From contig NZ_AXVR01000037.1 of the NCBI RefSeq assembly GCF_000484695.1, positions 1-49,734 of the forward strand: DNA of 49,734 bases, written 5' to 3'. This document shows positions 17,090-25,312 of this stretch, in pieces. The notes under the pieces are model-generated. The model ran no database searches. It saw nothing but the letters and a program-made list of their open reading frames with translations, and was not told where the DNA came from. Every line of letters starts with the position of its first letter. Position 1 is the first letter of the stretch. A program made the position numbers and the translations under genes. Origin of the DNA: Salinispora cortesiana. GTDB taxonomy: Bacteria > Actinomycetota > Actinomycetes > Mycobacteriales > Micromonosporaceae.

Positions 17090-17887
17090 TCAGTCCGGGT
17101 CGGCCGGGTGCGGGGCGACCAGCCCGTGCCGGGCGCGGGCGGCACACAACGCGGCCAGCTCGGTGTACGCGGGCGCACCGATCAGGGCGGTCAGCTCGGG
17201 GGCGTACGAGACGTACATCGGTTCGGCCGCCACGTGCGCGTCCCGGGACGAGGTGCACCACCAGTCCAGGTCGTGCCCGCCGGCGCCCCAGCCGCGACGG
17301 TCGAACTCCCCGAGCGTGGAGAGAAGTATCTTGGTGCCGTCCGGGCGCTGGACCCACTCCTGCTCGCGGCGGATCGGCAGCTGCCAGCAGACATCCGGCT
17401 TGTACTCCAGCGGGTGGGCGCCGTCGCGGAGCGCCTGGGCGTGCAGGGCGCAGCCCACTCCACCGGGAAAGTCGGCGTCGTTGAGGAAGACGCAGGGGCC
17501 GTCGGGCCGGGTGGCCGTCCGTCGGGCGGGCGTCTTCTCGTCAACCGTGTCGGTCTCGGTCCAGTTCTTGAAGCCCCGCCGGTGGTGCTGCCAGGTCCCC
17601 GGGGTCAGCCGCTGGACCGCCGATCGGACCCGCTGTTCGTCGTCGGAGTCGGTGAAGAACGCGCCGTGCGAGCAGCAGCCGTCGGCGGGGCGGTCGGCGC
17701 TGATGCCGTGACAGCCGCGCCCGTAGACGCAGGTCCACCGGGACAGCAACCAGGTCAGGTCGGCCCGGATCAGGTGGGTGTCGTCGGCCGGGTCGCCGAA
17801 TTCGATCCACTCCCGGGGGAAGTCCAGCGGGACCTCCCGACCGCGTGGATCGTCCGGCCGCCTACGGAGCTCGATCTGCCCTCTCAC
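17090..17887 (-). CDS. Cysteine-cluster protein resembling DUF3109/YkgJ-type proteins
   Basis: 265 residues. Conserved Cys motifs are spaced through the chain: CVYGRGCHG, DGCCSHGAFF, PCVFLND, GVGCALHAQAL and KPDVCWQLPIR. This order resembles DUF3109/YkgJ-type cysteine-cluster proteins, which are thought to bind a metal or an Fe-S cluster; the function is unknown. The GTG at 17887 is chosen because TACGCT (17894-17899, minus strand) lies 6 nt upstream, a leaderless arrangement; the frame stays open to 17995 without an SD. It is convergent with regX3 and divergent from the Ppx/GppA gene. Confidence 0.7.
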   Translation of the reverse strand: MRGQIELRRRPDDPRGREVPLDFPREWIEFGDPADDTHLIRADLTWLLSRWTCVYGRGCHGISADRPADGCCSHGAFFTDSDDEQRVRSAVQRLTPGTWQHHRRGFKNWTETDTVDEKTPARRTATRPDGPCVFLNDADFPGGVGCALHAQALRDGAHPLEYKPDVCWQLPIRREQEWVQRPDGTKILLSTLGEFDRRGWGAGGHDLDWWCTSSRDAHVAAEPMYVSYAPELTALIGAPAYTELAALCAARARHGLVAPHPADPD

Positions 17888-17960
17888 CTGACCAGCGTAC
17901 GCGCCAGCGGTTGGCTGGCCCGGTGCGCCGCGGCCGGATGTTGCCTCTAGGGTTTGCCTC

Positions 17961-18905
17961 ATGCGGCTGGGCGTCCTTGATGTCGGATCCAACACGGTGC
18001 ACCTGCTGGTGGTGGACGCTCACCGGGGCGCACACCCCTGGCCGGCGCACTCGGAGAAGGCGGTGCTGCGACTGGCCGAAAAGATCGGCCCGGACGGCGC
18101 GCTCACCACCGCCGGCGCGGATTCCCTGGTGCGGGCGGTTGCCGCCGCGAAGGAGTCCGCAGTCGGACTGGGCACCGACGATCTGATCGCGTTCGCGACC
18201 TCCGCGGTTCGGGACGCCACCAACTCGGAGGCGGTGTTGGCCCGGGTCCAGGCGGAGACCGGGGTTCGACTGGAGGTCCTCACTGGTGCCGATGAGGCCC
18301 GGATGACCTTCCTCGCGGTGCGCCGCTGGTTTGGCTGGTCGGCCGGGCGGTTGCTGGTGCTCGACATCGGCGGCGGCTCGCTGGAGATCGCAGCGGGCAT
18401 CGACGAGGATCCGGACGCCGCGGTGTCGTTGCCGCTGGGCGCTGGCCGGCTCACCCGCCGCCATCTCCGGGTCGCCCCGGGTAGTACCACCCCGCCCGGC
18501 GCTGAGCAGGTGGAGAAGCTGCGGGCGTACGTGGACGGCCAGCTCGACGCGGTGGCCGGGGAGCTGAACAAGGTGGGCTGGGAGCGTCCGGTCGCCACCT
18601 CGAAGACCTTCCGGACCCTGGCCCGCCTCGCCGGGGCGGCTCCCTCCGGGGCGGGCGTCTGGGCCCGCCGGCGGCTCACCCGGGCCGGGCTGCGGCAGGT
18701 GCTCGGGTTCATCCGGCACATTCCCCCGGCACAGCTCGTCGAGCTCGATGGGGTCAGCGTCGGCCGGGCGCATCAGCTGTTGGCCGGCGCGGTGGTCGCC
18801 GAGGCGGCGATGCGCCGGCTGGACATCGGCACGCTGGAGATCTGCCCGTGGGCGTTACGGGAGGGAGTGATCCTGCGCCGGCTGGATCAGCTTGCGCCGA
18901 TGTGA
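17961..18905 (+). CDS. Ppx/GppA family exopolyphosphatase
   Basis: 314 residues, the short actinobacterial form (E. coli Ppx is about 500). The ASKHA-type phosphate loops are present: VLDVGSNTVHLLVVD at the start and LVLDIGGGSLEIA near residue 135, plus an ATSAVRDATN motif. It should hydrolyse polyphosphate or pppGpp in the cytoplasm. Mycobacterial Ppx1 (Rv0496) has similar length and position near senX3-regX3, suggesting a phosphate-related cluster. TAGGGT (17948-17953) is 7 nt before the ATG, a leaderless start. Confidence 0.9.
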   Translation: MRLGVLDVGSNTVHLLVVDAHRGAHPWPAHSEKAVLRLAEKIGPDGALTTAGADSLVRAVAAAKESAVGLGTDDLIAFATSAVRDATNSEAVLARVQAETGVRLEVLTGADEARMTFLAVRRWFGWSAGRLLVLDIGGGSLEIAAGIDEDPDAAVSLPLGAGRLTRRHLRVAPGSTTPPGAEQVEKLRAYVDGQLDAVAGELNKVGWERPVATSKTFRTLARLAGAAPSGAGVWARRRLTRAGLRQVLGFIRHIPPAQLVELDGVSVGRAHQLLAGAVVAEAAMRRLDIGTLEICPWALREGVILRRLDQLAPM

Positions 18906-18981
18906 GGTCCCCTCGGCAGTCAGCGCTATTTGCTGGGACTCGTCCTGAAGATCCCGATCGGTGCCGGCTACTCTCGATGCT

Positions 18982-19830
18982 GTGCCTTCCCGAGTTCCGG
19001 TTCTCCTGTCCACCTCGTCGGTCTTCCCCGAGCGGACCGCGGCGGCGTTTCAGCTGGCTGCGACGCTCGGTTACGACGGCGTCGAGGTGATGGTCTGGAC
19101 CGACGCCGTTAGCCAGGACGCTGGCGCACTCGCCGGACTCGCCAAGCACTACGGCGTGCCGGTGCTCTCCGTGCACGCCCCGTGTCTTCTGGTTACCCAG
19201 CGGGTGTGGAGCGCCGACCCGTGGGAGCGGTTGCGTCGTTCCGGCGAACTAGCCGAGGAGTTGGGTGCGCCGACCGTGGTGGTGCACCCCCCGTTCACCT
19301 GGCAGCGGGACTACGCCCGTAACTTCGCCGAGGGCTTGGACGAGGTCACCGGGCGGTTCGATGGCATCAGTTTCCCGGTCGAGAACATGTATCCGGTGCG
19401 GATGGCGGGGCGGCAGTTCGTCCCGTACGCCCCGGGCTGGGACCCGACCACGACGGGATATCCCTCCTACACCCTTGACCTGTCGCACTGCGCCGCATCC
19501 CACACCGACGCGCTGGAGCTGGCCGACCGGATGGGCGCCGGCCTCGCCCACGTTCACCTGGGCGATGGCACCGGGGAGGGGCGCGACGAACATCTCGTCC
19601 CCGGGCGGGGGACCCAACCCTGCGCCGAGCTGCTGCGCTCGCTCGCCAGCCGAGGCTTCGCCGGCTCGGTGGCGGTGGAGGTGTCAACCCGGCGGGCGAA
19701 GAGCCGCGCGGTCCGGGAGGCGGACCTACGGGCGGCATTGGCCTTCGCTCGCCAGCACCTCGATCCGCCGGCTGCGACCCGTGCCGGGCCGGAACCGGTG
19801 CGGCGGGGCGACCGGGAAGCCGAGGAGTAG
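18982..19830 (+). CDS. Sugar phosphate isomerase/epimerase-like TIM-barrel protein
   Basis: 282 residues of the xylose-isomerase-like TIM-barrel (AP endonuclease 2 superfamily). Likely metal ligands lie in LSVHAPCLL, TVVVHPPF, FPVENM, LDLSHC, HVHLGDG and VAVEVST. The substrate is unknown. M. tuberculosis Rv0498, in the same position after ppx1, is of the same family. The GTG at 18982 is 7 nt after TACTCT (18969-18974), so I take it as a leaderless start in place of the upstream codon at 18961. It ends 17 nt from the convergent CGNR gene. Confidence 0.85.
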   Translation: MPSRVPVLLSTSSVFPERTAAAFQLAATLGYDGVEVMVWTDAVSQDAGALAGLAKHYGVPVLSVHAPCLLVTQRVWSADPWERLRRSGELAEELGAPTVVVHPPFTWQRDYARNFAEGLDEVTGRFDGISFPVENMYPVRMAGRQFVPYAPGWDPTTTGYPSYTLDLSHCAASHTDALELADRMGAGLAHVHLGDGTGEGRDEHLVPGRGTQPCAELLRSLASRGFAGSVAVEVSTRRAKSRAVREADLRAALAFARQHLDPPAATRAGPEPVRRGDREAEE

Positions 19831-19847
19831 CCGGCGGAGACCGCCGC

Positions 19848-20435
19848 TCAGCGCACCGTGGTCAGGTTGTCGGCCGGGGTGGTGGACTGCGCCGCCACGG
19901 CGACCCGGTCGCGGATCGCGGCCCGCTTGCGGGCCCGATGCGCCGCCACGTGGGAGCGGGTGGCGCAGCGTTCCGAACAGAACCGCCGGCAGCAGTTCGA
20001 CGAGGTGTCCAGATAGACGTTGCCGCACCGCTCGTCCGCGCAGACCCCGAAGCGGGCGCTGCCGTACTCGCAGAGCCACACCGACAGCCCCCAGACCGCG
20101 CCGGCCAGGTACTCGGCACTCACCGAGGATCCGCGGCTGGTGACGTGCACGTGCCAGTCACTGGAGTCGTGCCCGGAGATGCGCGGCTGCACCGGGTACG
20201 CCTCCAGCAGCGCATTCAGCTCGGCGACCGCTTGGACGTCCCGTCCCGACGTGCCGTATTCGAAGACATCGCGAAGTCGCTTCTGTGCCCGTCGAAAGAT
20301 CGAGAGATCTCGTTCCGACACCTCGTCCCGCATCCACGAGATGTCGTCAGGGAAGAGCGAACGGAGGGCGTCGAGGTCGTCCAGCCGGAGATTGATCAGA
20401 TCAACTCCGGTCCGGGCGTACGCGTCGAAGTTCAC
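19848..20435 (-). CDS. CGNR zinc-finger (ABATE-domain) regulator
   Basis: 195 residues. The N-terminal ABATE-like region is helical (about 1-130), and the C-terminal CGNR zinc finger has DERCGNVYLDTSSN, CCRRFCSERCATRSH and a basic tail. These proteins are presumed DNA-binding stress or ligand-responsive regulators. The GTG at 20435 sits 7 nt after TACGGT (20443-20448, minus strand), a leaderless start; the longer reading from 20498 adds a basic extension with no homology features. It is divergent from proline dehydrogenase and may regulate it. Confidence 0.85.
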   Translation of the reverse strand: MNFDAYARTGVDLINLRLDDLDALRSLFPDDISWMRDEVSERDLSIFRRAQKRLRDVFEYGTSGRDVQAVAELNALLEAYPVQPRISGHDSSDWHVHVTSRGSSVSAEYLAGAVWGLSVWLCEYGSARFGVCADERCGNVYLDTSSNCCRRFCSERCATRSHVAAHRARKRAAIRDRVAVAAQSTTPADNLTTVR

Positions 20436-20534
20436 GTCACCCACCGTAGACGACTTCCCGGGCATGCGGCGTGTCGATGTAGCGCGATGTGACGGCACCG
20501 CCGTTTTGCTGCTATGGGCGCTACTCTTCAGCCC

Positions 20535-21452
20535 ATGCTTCGTACCGTAATTCTCGCTGCGGCCCGGTCATCGCGGTGCGAGCGGCTCGTCGCGACAGCC
20601 CCAGTCACTCGGAACGTGGTGCACCGGTTCGTCGCCGGTCCCCGACCCGAGGACGCGTTGCGGGTCACCCGCGCCCTCGTTGCCGACGGGCTCACGGTCA
20701 CCCTCGACAACCTCGGTGAGGACACCGTCACGCCCGAGCAGGCCAGCGCCGTTCGCGACGAGTACGTCGGCCTGTTGGAGTCGCTCGCCGCCGACGGGCT
20801 CACCCCCGCCGCCGAGGTCAGCGTCAAGCTCTCCGCGCTCGGGCAGACCTTCGACGAGCAGCTTGCCTACGACAACGCCCGGGCGATTTGCGCGGCGGCC
20901 GAGGCCAGGGGCACCACGGTCACCCTCGACATGGAGGACCACACCACCACCGACTCCACCCTGGACATCCTCGTCAAGCTGCGCGCGGACTACCCGTCCA
21001 CCGGGGCGGTGCTCCAGGCGTACCTGCGCCGGACCGAGTCCGACTGCCGGCAGTTGGCCGGCGCCGGTTCCCGGGTCCGGCTCTGCAAGGGCGCGTACCG
21101 GGAGCCCGAATCGGTGGCCTTCCAGTCCGCTCGGGACGTGGACCGGTCCTACGTACGCTGCCTGAGCATTCTGATGGCCGGGGCCGGCTACCCGATGCTG
21201 GCCACCCACGACCCCCGTCTGATCGCGATCGGTGAGGACCGCGCTCGCTGGTTCGACCGGGGGCCGAACCAGTTCGAGTTCCAGATGCTCTACGGCATCC
21301 GCTCCGCCGATCAGGCTCGCCTGATCGGTGACGGATACACCGTGCGCACCTATGTGCCGTACGGCGAGGAGTGGTTCGGCTATCTCATGCGTCGCCTGGC
21401 CGAGCGACCCGCCAATCTGGCCTTCCTCGCCCACGCCCTGATGGGTCGGTAG
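20535..21452 (+). CDS. Proline dehydrogenase (monofunctional PRODH)
   Basis: 305 residues, normal for actinobacterial monofunctional PRODH. It oxidises L-proline to P5C with FAD, passing electrons to the respiratory chain. The TIM-barrel signature motifs are VSVKLSALG, VTLDMED, VRLCKGAYREP, EFQMLYGIR and the C-terminal RRLAERPANLAFL with the paired arginines that bind proline carboxylate. TACTCT (20522-20527) is 7 nt upstream of the ATG (leaderless). In M. tuberculosis the corresponding position is held by proC, the opposite direction of proline metabolism. Confidence 0.92.
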   Translation: MLRTVILAAARSSRCERLVATAPVTRNVVHRFVAGPRPEDALRVTRALVADGLTVTLDNLGEDTVTPEQASAVRDEYVGLLESLAADGLTPAAEVSVKLSALGQTFDEQLAYDNARAICAAAEARGTTVTLDMEDHTTTDSTLDILVKLRADYPSTGAVLQAYLRRTESDCRQLAGAGSRVRLCKGAYREPESVAFQSARDVDRSYVRCLSILMAGAGYPMLATHDPRLIAIGEDRARWFDRGPNQFEFQMLYGIRSADQARLIGDGYTVRTYVPYGEEWFGYLMRRLAERPANLAFLAHALMGR

Positions 21453-21849
21453 CCGGGACCTGTTGGGCCGGTGGCCGCGCCCGGTTGGGCCGGTGGCCGG
21501 GGCCTTGCGGCGGTCGTGATCTACCGGTGTCGGGCTCCGACGGGCGCCCTGACACACTGGTGCCGCTCCCAGCACGGAGCCCCGATCCGCGTCCGGAAGC
21601 TTCGGGGCGATCGTCCGGTGGCACCGGTGGCGCCACCGGCGCCACCGGGCTCCGTGGGGGCCGAGCGGGGCGCCGTGCGGCTGACGGTGGGGCCCGCCAG
21701 GACGCCCCTGGTGTGAATCGTGATGGTTTGTCCGAAGGGATCGCGCCGGTCACATTGGCCCCGCTACCGTACGGGTAACACGCGCGTCGCTGGTCCGGCG
21801 GAAGCCCCGTCGGGATAGCACGCGCCGGGCATGGGATGGGCGGTGAGCC
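21453..21849. other. Intergenic region between proline dehydrogenase and the BldC-like gene
   Basis: A 397-nt gap with no gene I can support. It holds a duplicated 16-mer starting GTTGGGCCGG (21462-21477 and 21484-21499), a hairpin at 21527-21555 (GTGTC/GACAC, GGGC/GCCC) and a 34-bp near-perfect inverted repeat at 21615-21648. The last 130 nt probably carry the BldC-like gene promoter, but I could not settle the boxes. Confidence 0.6.
21615..21648 (+). terminator. 34-bp GC-rich inverted repeat
   Basis: The left arm 21615-21631 and right arm 21632-21648 are complementary at 16 of 17 positions with no spacer; each arm is itself built from GGTGGC/GCCACC doublets. It may act as a terminator or a cruciform about 165 nt after the proline dehydrogenase stop. 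Confidence 0.45.
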
Positions 21850-22059
21850 ATGGCCGGGTCGCGATCCGACGGTCAGCTGTCGGAGGTCAGGTTCCTCACC
21901 GTCGCCGAGGTGGCGACGGTCATGCGGGTCTCGAAGATGACGGTCTACCGCCTGGTGCACGGCGGCGAGCTCGCCGCCGTCCGGGTCGGTCGGTCGTTTC
22001 GCGTCCCCGAGCACGCGGTGCACGAGTATCTGCACGGTGCTTTTCAGGAAACCGCCTGA
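21850..22059 (+). CDS. bldC: BldC-like MerR-type helix-turn-helix regulator
   Basis: 69 residues, the size of BldC (68 in Streptomyces). The winged HTH reads FLTVAEVATVMRVSKMTVYRLV, then GELAAVRVGRSFRVPEHAVHEYL, nearly the BldC consensus. BldC binds head-to-tail on DNA direct repeats and controls the onset of development. GGTGAG lies shortly before the ATG. The bS22-like gene follows about 200 nt later, as Rv0500A and Rv0500B do in M. tuberculosis. Confidence 0.9.
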   Translation: MAGSRSDGQLSEVRFLTVAEVATVMRVSKMTVYRLVHGGELAAVRVGRSFRVPEHAVHEYLHGAFQETA

Positions 22060-22113
22060 CCGCCCGTCCACGGGGCGGGAAGCGGCCGTGATGACCGGCA
22101 TTGAGGGGCCGCG

Positions 22114-22143
22114 TTGGTCCTGCTGAGGCTTCCCGGCTACCCT
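22114..22143 (+). promoter_or_regulatory. Housekeeping-type promoter for the bS22-like gene
   Basis: TTGGTC (22114-22119) and TACCCT (22138-22143) are 18 nt apart and lie 120 nt upstream of the ATG at 22263. The fit is that of an HrdB/SigA promoter. It implies a 5' UTR of roughly 110 nt, unlike the leaderless genes around it. Confidence 0.5.
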
Positions 22144-22262
22144 GGACCCGACCGTGACCACAGATGCGCGCCGCCGCCCGTCCCGCAGGTCCGGTCCGTT
22201 GTCCGCAAGCGGACGCCGGTGTCATCCGGTCCGCCCCGCACATTGCATCGAAAGGCTGTCGT

Positions 22263-22364
22263 ATGGGCTCGGTGGTCAAGAAGCGCCGCAAGCGCATGGC
22301 TAAGAAGAAGCACCGCAAGCTGCTGCGCAAGACCCGCGTCCAGCGTCGCCGTCTCGGCAAGTGA
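22263..22364 (+). CDS. bS22-like 30S ribosomal protein (AURKAIP1/COX24 domain), 33 aa
   Basis: A 33-residue, extremely basic peptide starting MGSVVKKRRKRMAKKKHRKL and ending with a RRRLGK motif. It matches the tiny AURKAIP1/COX24-domain protein conserved in actinobacteria, identified in mycobacterial ribosomes as bS22. SD-like AAAGG lies 7-8 nt before the ATG. It is 203 nt after the BldC-like gene and ahead of the epimerase, as in Rv0500A-Rv0500B-Rv0501. Confidence 0.93.
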   Translation: MGSVVKKRRKRMAKKKHRKLLRKTRVQRRRLGK

Positions 22365-22483
22365 TTCGGTGCCGGGTTGGTCCCGGCACCGTCATCACTT
22401 GCCAGCTGTCGACCCTCGGAGGCTTAGGTGATCAAGCCGCGGATATTACGGCTCGGTCCCGCCTGCCGGGGACGGTGTGCGGC

Positions 22484-23557
22484 ATGACCCCCGGTGGCCC
22501 CTCCGGCGCCCCGGGGGTCGTCGTCGTGACCGGGGTCAGTCGCTACCTCGGCGCCCACGTCGCCGCGCGGCTCGCCGCCGACCCGCGGGTCGGGCGGGTC
22601 CTCGGAGTCGACCCATCCGATGCGGGTGGGGAGCTCACCGACCTGCTCAACGGGGTCGAGCGGGTCCGGGTGGATGCTGGTTCGATCGGTGGCCTCCTCG
22701 CCGACCTCGACGTTGACGCGGTGGTGCACCTGGCCCTGGTCAGCGCTCCCGACCCGCAGCACGGGGGCCGCGCGGCCATGAAGGAGCAGAACGTCATCGG
22801 CACGATGCAGCTGCTCGCCGCCGCGCAGCACGCGCCCCGGCTGCGCAAGCTCGTGATCCGCTCCTCGACCGCCGCATACGGCGCGTCCTTCCGTGACCCG
22901 GCGGTCTTCACCGAGGAGACCGAGCCGCGGGAGGTACCGCGCGGTGGCTTCGGCCGGGACATCCTGGACATTGAGGGGTACGTGCGGGGTTTTCGTCGCC
23001 GCCGCCCCGACGTAACCGCCACCGTGCTGCGGTTCGCGCCGTTCATCGGCTCGACCGCCGACACCACGCTCACCCGCTACTTCGCCCAACCGCTGGTGCC
23101 CACCGTGTTCGGCCGCGACCCGCGGCTGCAGTTCCTGCACTTCGAGGATGCGCTGGAGGTGCTGCACCGGTCGGTCGTGCTGGACCATCCCGGCACCTAC
23201 AACGTCGCCGGCCCCGGGGTGCTGGCGCTCTCCCAGGCCATCCGGCGGGCCGGCCGGGTCGCGGTGCCGGTGCTGGAGCCGGGCCTGTCCGGGGCCGCCG
23301 CGCTGGCCCGTACGCTCGGCTTCGGCCGCTACGGGCTGGACCAGGTCGACCTCTTCGTGCACGGTCGCGTCGTGGACACCAACCGGCTCGAGCGGGAGTT
23401 CGGCTTCACCCCGCGCTCAACCGCTGCCGCCTTCGACGACTTCATCCGCGCTCACCGTAACGGGATCGTGGTGACCCGGGAGCGGCTCGCCGCCGCCGAG
23501 CAGCTGGTGCTCGACGGGGTCCGGCAGGTCCGCTCCGCCGCCGGGGAGCGGTCGTGA
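22484..23557 (+). CDS. NAD-dependent epimerase/dehydratase (extended SDR)
   Basis: 357 residues. The Rossmann motif is VVVTGVSRYLGAHVAARL, with HLALVS, a Ser-rich catalytic strand KLVIRSSTAAYGA and C-terminal LQFLHFEDALEVLHR. The usual YxxxK is not obvious: the region reads DILDIEGYVRGFRRR, so YxxxR may replace it. It corresponds to Rv0501 (galE2-like) by position, but the substrate is unknown. I chose the ATG at 22484; the frame is open to 22361 and no clear SD decides it. It overlaps the acyltransferase start by 4 bp. Confidence 0.8.
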   Translation: MTPGGPSGAPGVVVVTGVSRYLGAHVAARLAADPRVGRVLGVDPSDAGGELTDLLNGVERVRVDAGSIGGLLADLDVDAVVHLALVSAPDPQHGGRAAMKEQNVIGTMQLLAAAQHAPRLRKLVIRSSTAAYGASFRDPAVFTEETEPREVPRGGFGRDILDIEGYVRGFRRRRPDVTATVLRFAPFIGSTADTTLTRYFAQPLVPTVFGRDPRLQFLHFEDALEVLHRSVVLDHPGTYNVAGPGVLALSQAIRRAGRVAVPVLEPGLSGAAALARTLGFGRYGLDQVDLFVHGRVVDTNRLEREFGFTPRSTAAAFDDFIRAHRNGIVVTRERLAAAEQLVLDGVRQVRSAAGERS

Positions 23558-24426
23558 GCGGCGGGGTGGTCTCCGAGCAGCCCGGCGACCACTGGGACCG
23601 GAAGGTGGCGAGCGGGCTGGCGTTTCTGCGCGGACGCCTCGCTGGCGACTACGAGGTGGACGAGTTCGGCTTCGACCCGCAGCTGACCGAGTCCGTCTTT
23701 CATCCGCTGCTGCGACTGCTCTACCGAGACTGGTTCCGCACCGAGGTCACCGGGCTGGAGCATGTGCCCGACGTGGGGGCGGGCCTGGTGGTGGGCAACC
23801 ACTCCGGCACCGTGGCCCTGGACGCGCTGATCCTCTCGGCGGTGCTGCACGACCAGCACCCCCGGCACCGGTTTCTCCGGCTGCTCGGCGCGGACCTCGT
23901 CTTCCGGATGCCGGTGGTGTCGGCGGTGGCCCGCAAGGGCGGCGGCACGGTCGCCTGCAACCCGGACGCCGAGCGCCTGCTCGACTCCGGTGAGTTGGTC
24001 AGCGTCTTCCCCGAGGGCTTCAAGGGCATCGGCAAGCTCTACGCGGAGCGCTACAAGCTACAACGATTCGGTCGGGGTGGCTTCGTCTCCGCGGCGTTGC
24101 GCACGGGTACCCCGATCGTGCCGGTGGCGATAGTCGGGGGCGAGGAGACCTATCCGATGCTCGCCGATGTGAAGCCCCTCGCCCGGCTGCTGAAGCTGCC
24201 ATACTTCCCCGTCACGCCGACCTTCCCCTGGCTCGGCCCGCTGGGCATGGTGCCGCTGCCGAGCAAATGGATGATCGAGTTCTGCCCGCCGATCGCCACC
24301 GAGCATCTGACCGACTCGGCCGATGACCCGATGGTCGTGTTCAACCTCGCCGACCAGGTGCGGGAGATCATTCAGCAGACCCTGCACCGGCTGCTGGAGC
24401 AGCGGCCGGACCCGTTCGGCCCCTGA
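23554..24426 (+). CDS. Lysophospholipid/1-acylglycerol-phosphate acyltransferase family protein
   Basis: 290 residues of the PlsC family. Acyltransferase motif I is GNHSGTVALD (NHX4D-like), motif III is FPEGFKG and motif IV is TPIVPVAIVG. It should transfer an acyl chain onto a lipid acceptor at the membrane; Rv0502 is the positional equivalent. The GTG start at 23554 overlaps the TGA of the epimerase gene as GTGA, so the pair is translationally coupled. A truncated MFS gene begins right after its stop. Confidence 0.88.
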   Translation: MSGGVVSEQPGDHWDRKVASGLAFLRGRLAGDYEVDEFGFDPQLTESVFHPLLRLLYRDWFRTEVTGLEHVPDVGAGLVVGNHSGTVALDALILSAVLHDQHPRHRFLRLLGADLVFRMPVVSAVARKGGGTVACNPDAERLLDSGELVSVFPEGFKGIGKLYAERYKLQRFGRGGFVSAALRTGTPIVPVAIVGGEETYPMLADVKPLARLLKLPYFPVTPTFPWLGPLGMVPLPSKWMIEFCPPIATEHLTDSADDPMVVFNLADQVREIIQQTLHRLLEQRPDPFGP

Positions 24427-24428
24427 CC

Positions 24429-25283
24429 AGGGGCGCCACCAGCGGCGAGCCCGCGGGCGTCCTGGCCGGGGTCATCACGCTGAACAAGCTGGTCGGTCCG
24501 GCGCTCGGTGCCGTGCTCTTCGCAGCCGGTCGGTCCTGGCCGTTCGCCACCAACACGGTTCTCCTCGCGGCCGGGCTGCTGTTGGTGTCCCGGGTGTCGC
24601 TGCCACCGCGGGTGCGGGAATCGGCGGGTCAGCACCGTGCTCTGCGGCAGGACATCGTGGCCGGGTTCCGCTGGACCGTTCGTCATCCGGCCGTTCGGAC
24701 GCTCTGTCTGACCGTCCTGGTCTTCAACATCACCTACGGCGCCGCCTGGTCCATCCTGGTGCTCTACGCCGAGGCGCGGCTCGGCCTCGGTGCCGTCGGC
24801 TTCGGCCTGATCAGCACGGCGTTGGCGGCCGGCGGGCTGCTCGCCACCGTCGGGTACGGCCGGCTCACCCGCCGGGTGAGCCTCGGGGGCGTCATGCGGG
24901 CCGGGCTGATCATCGAAACCCTCACCCACCTCGGTCTCGCCGTGACCACCTCGCCCTGGGTCGCCTCGGCTATCCTCTTCGGCTTCGGGGCGCACGCGTT
25001 CGCCTGGGGCACCACCGCCCTGACCATTCTGCAGCGGGCGGTTCCGATCTACTTTCAGGGTCGGGTCAACAGCATCTACACCATGAGTGGGTTCGGCGGG
25101 CTGGTTGTCGGCGCGGCCCTTGGTGGCCCGCTGGTCACCCTCCTCGGGATGACCGGTCCATTCTGGTTCGCCTTCGCCGGCTCGGCGCTGCTCGTCGGGG
25201 GGCTGTGGCGTCAGTTCGGCCACATCGCCCACACCGACGACCCGACACCGACCCCGGTTCCGGCCGGGTCAACCACCCACTGA
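24429..25283 (+). pseudogene. 5'-truncated MFS transporter remnant
   Basis: The frame from just after the acyltransferase stop encodes about 285 residues beginning inside a transporter: AGVITLNKLVGPALGAVLF, then PFATNTVLLAAGLLLVS and several more membrane segments, with the second-half GYGRLTRRVSLGG loop and a normal C-terminus. Roughly the first four membrane segments, the loop 2-3 signature and any credible start and RBS are missing; the first in-frame GTG (24513) starts in mid-helix. I read it as a remnant whose 5' part was deleted when it was joined to the acyltransferase gene. It is convergent with the HAD gene. Confidence 0.7.
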
Positions 25284-25312
25284 CGGTGGCGTGGACGTCT
25301 TGGCGGGGGAGC

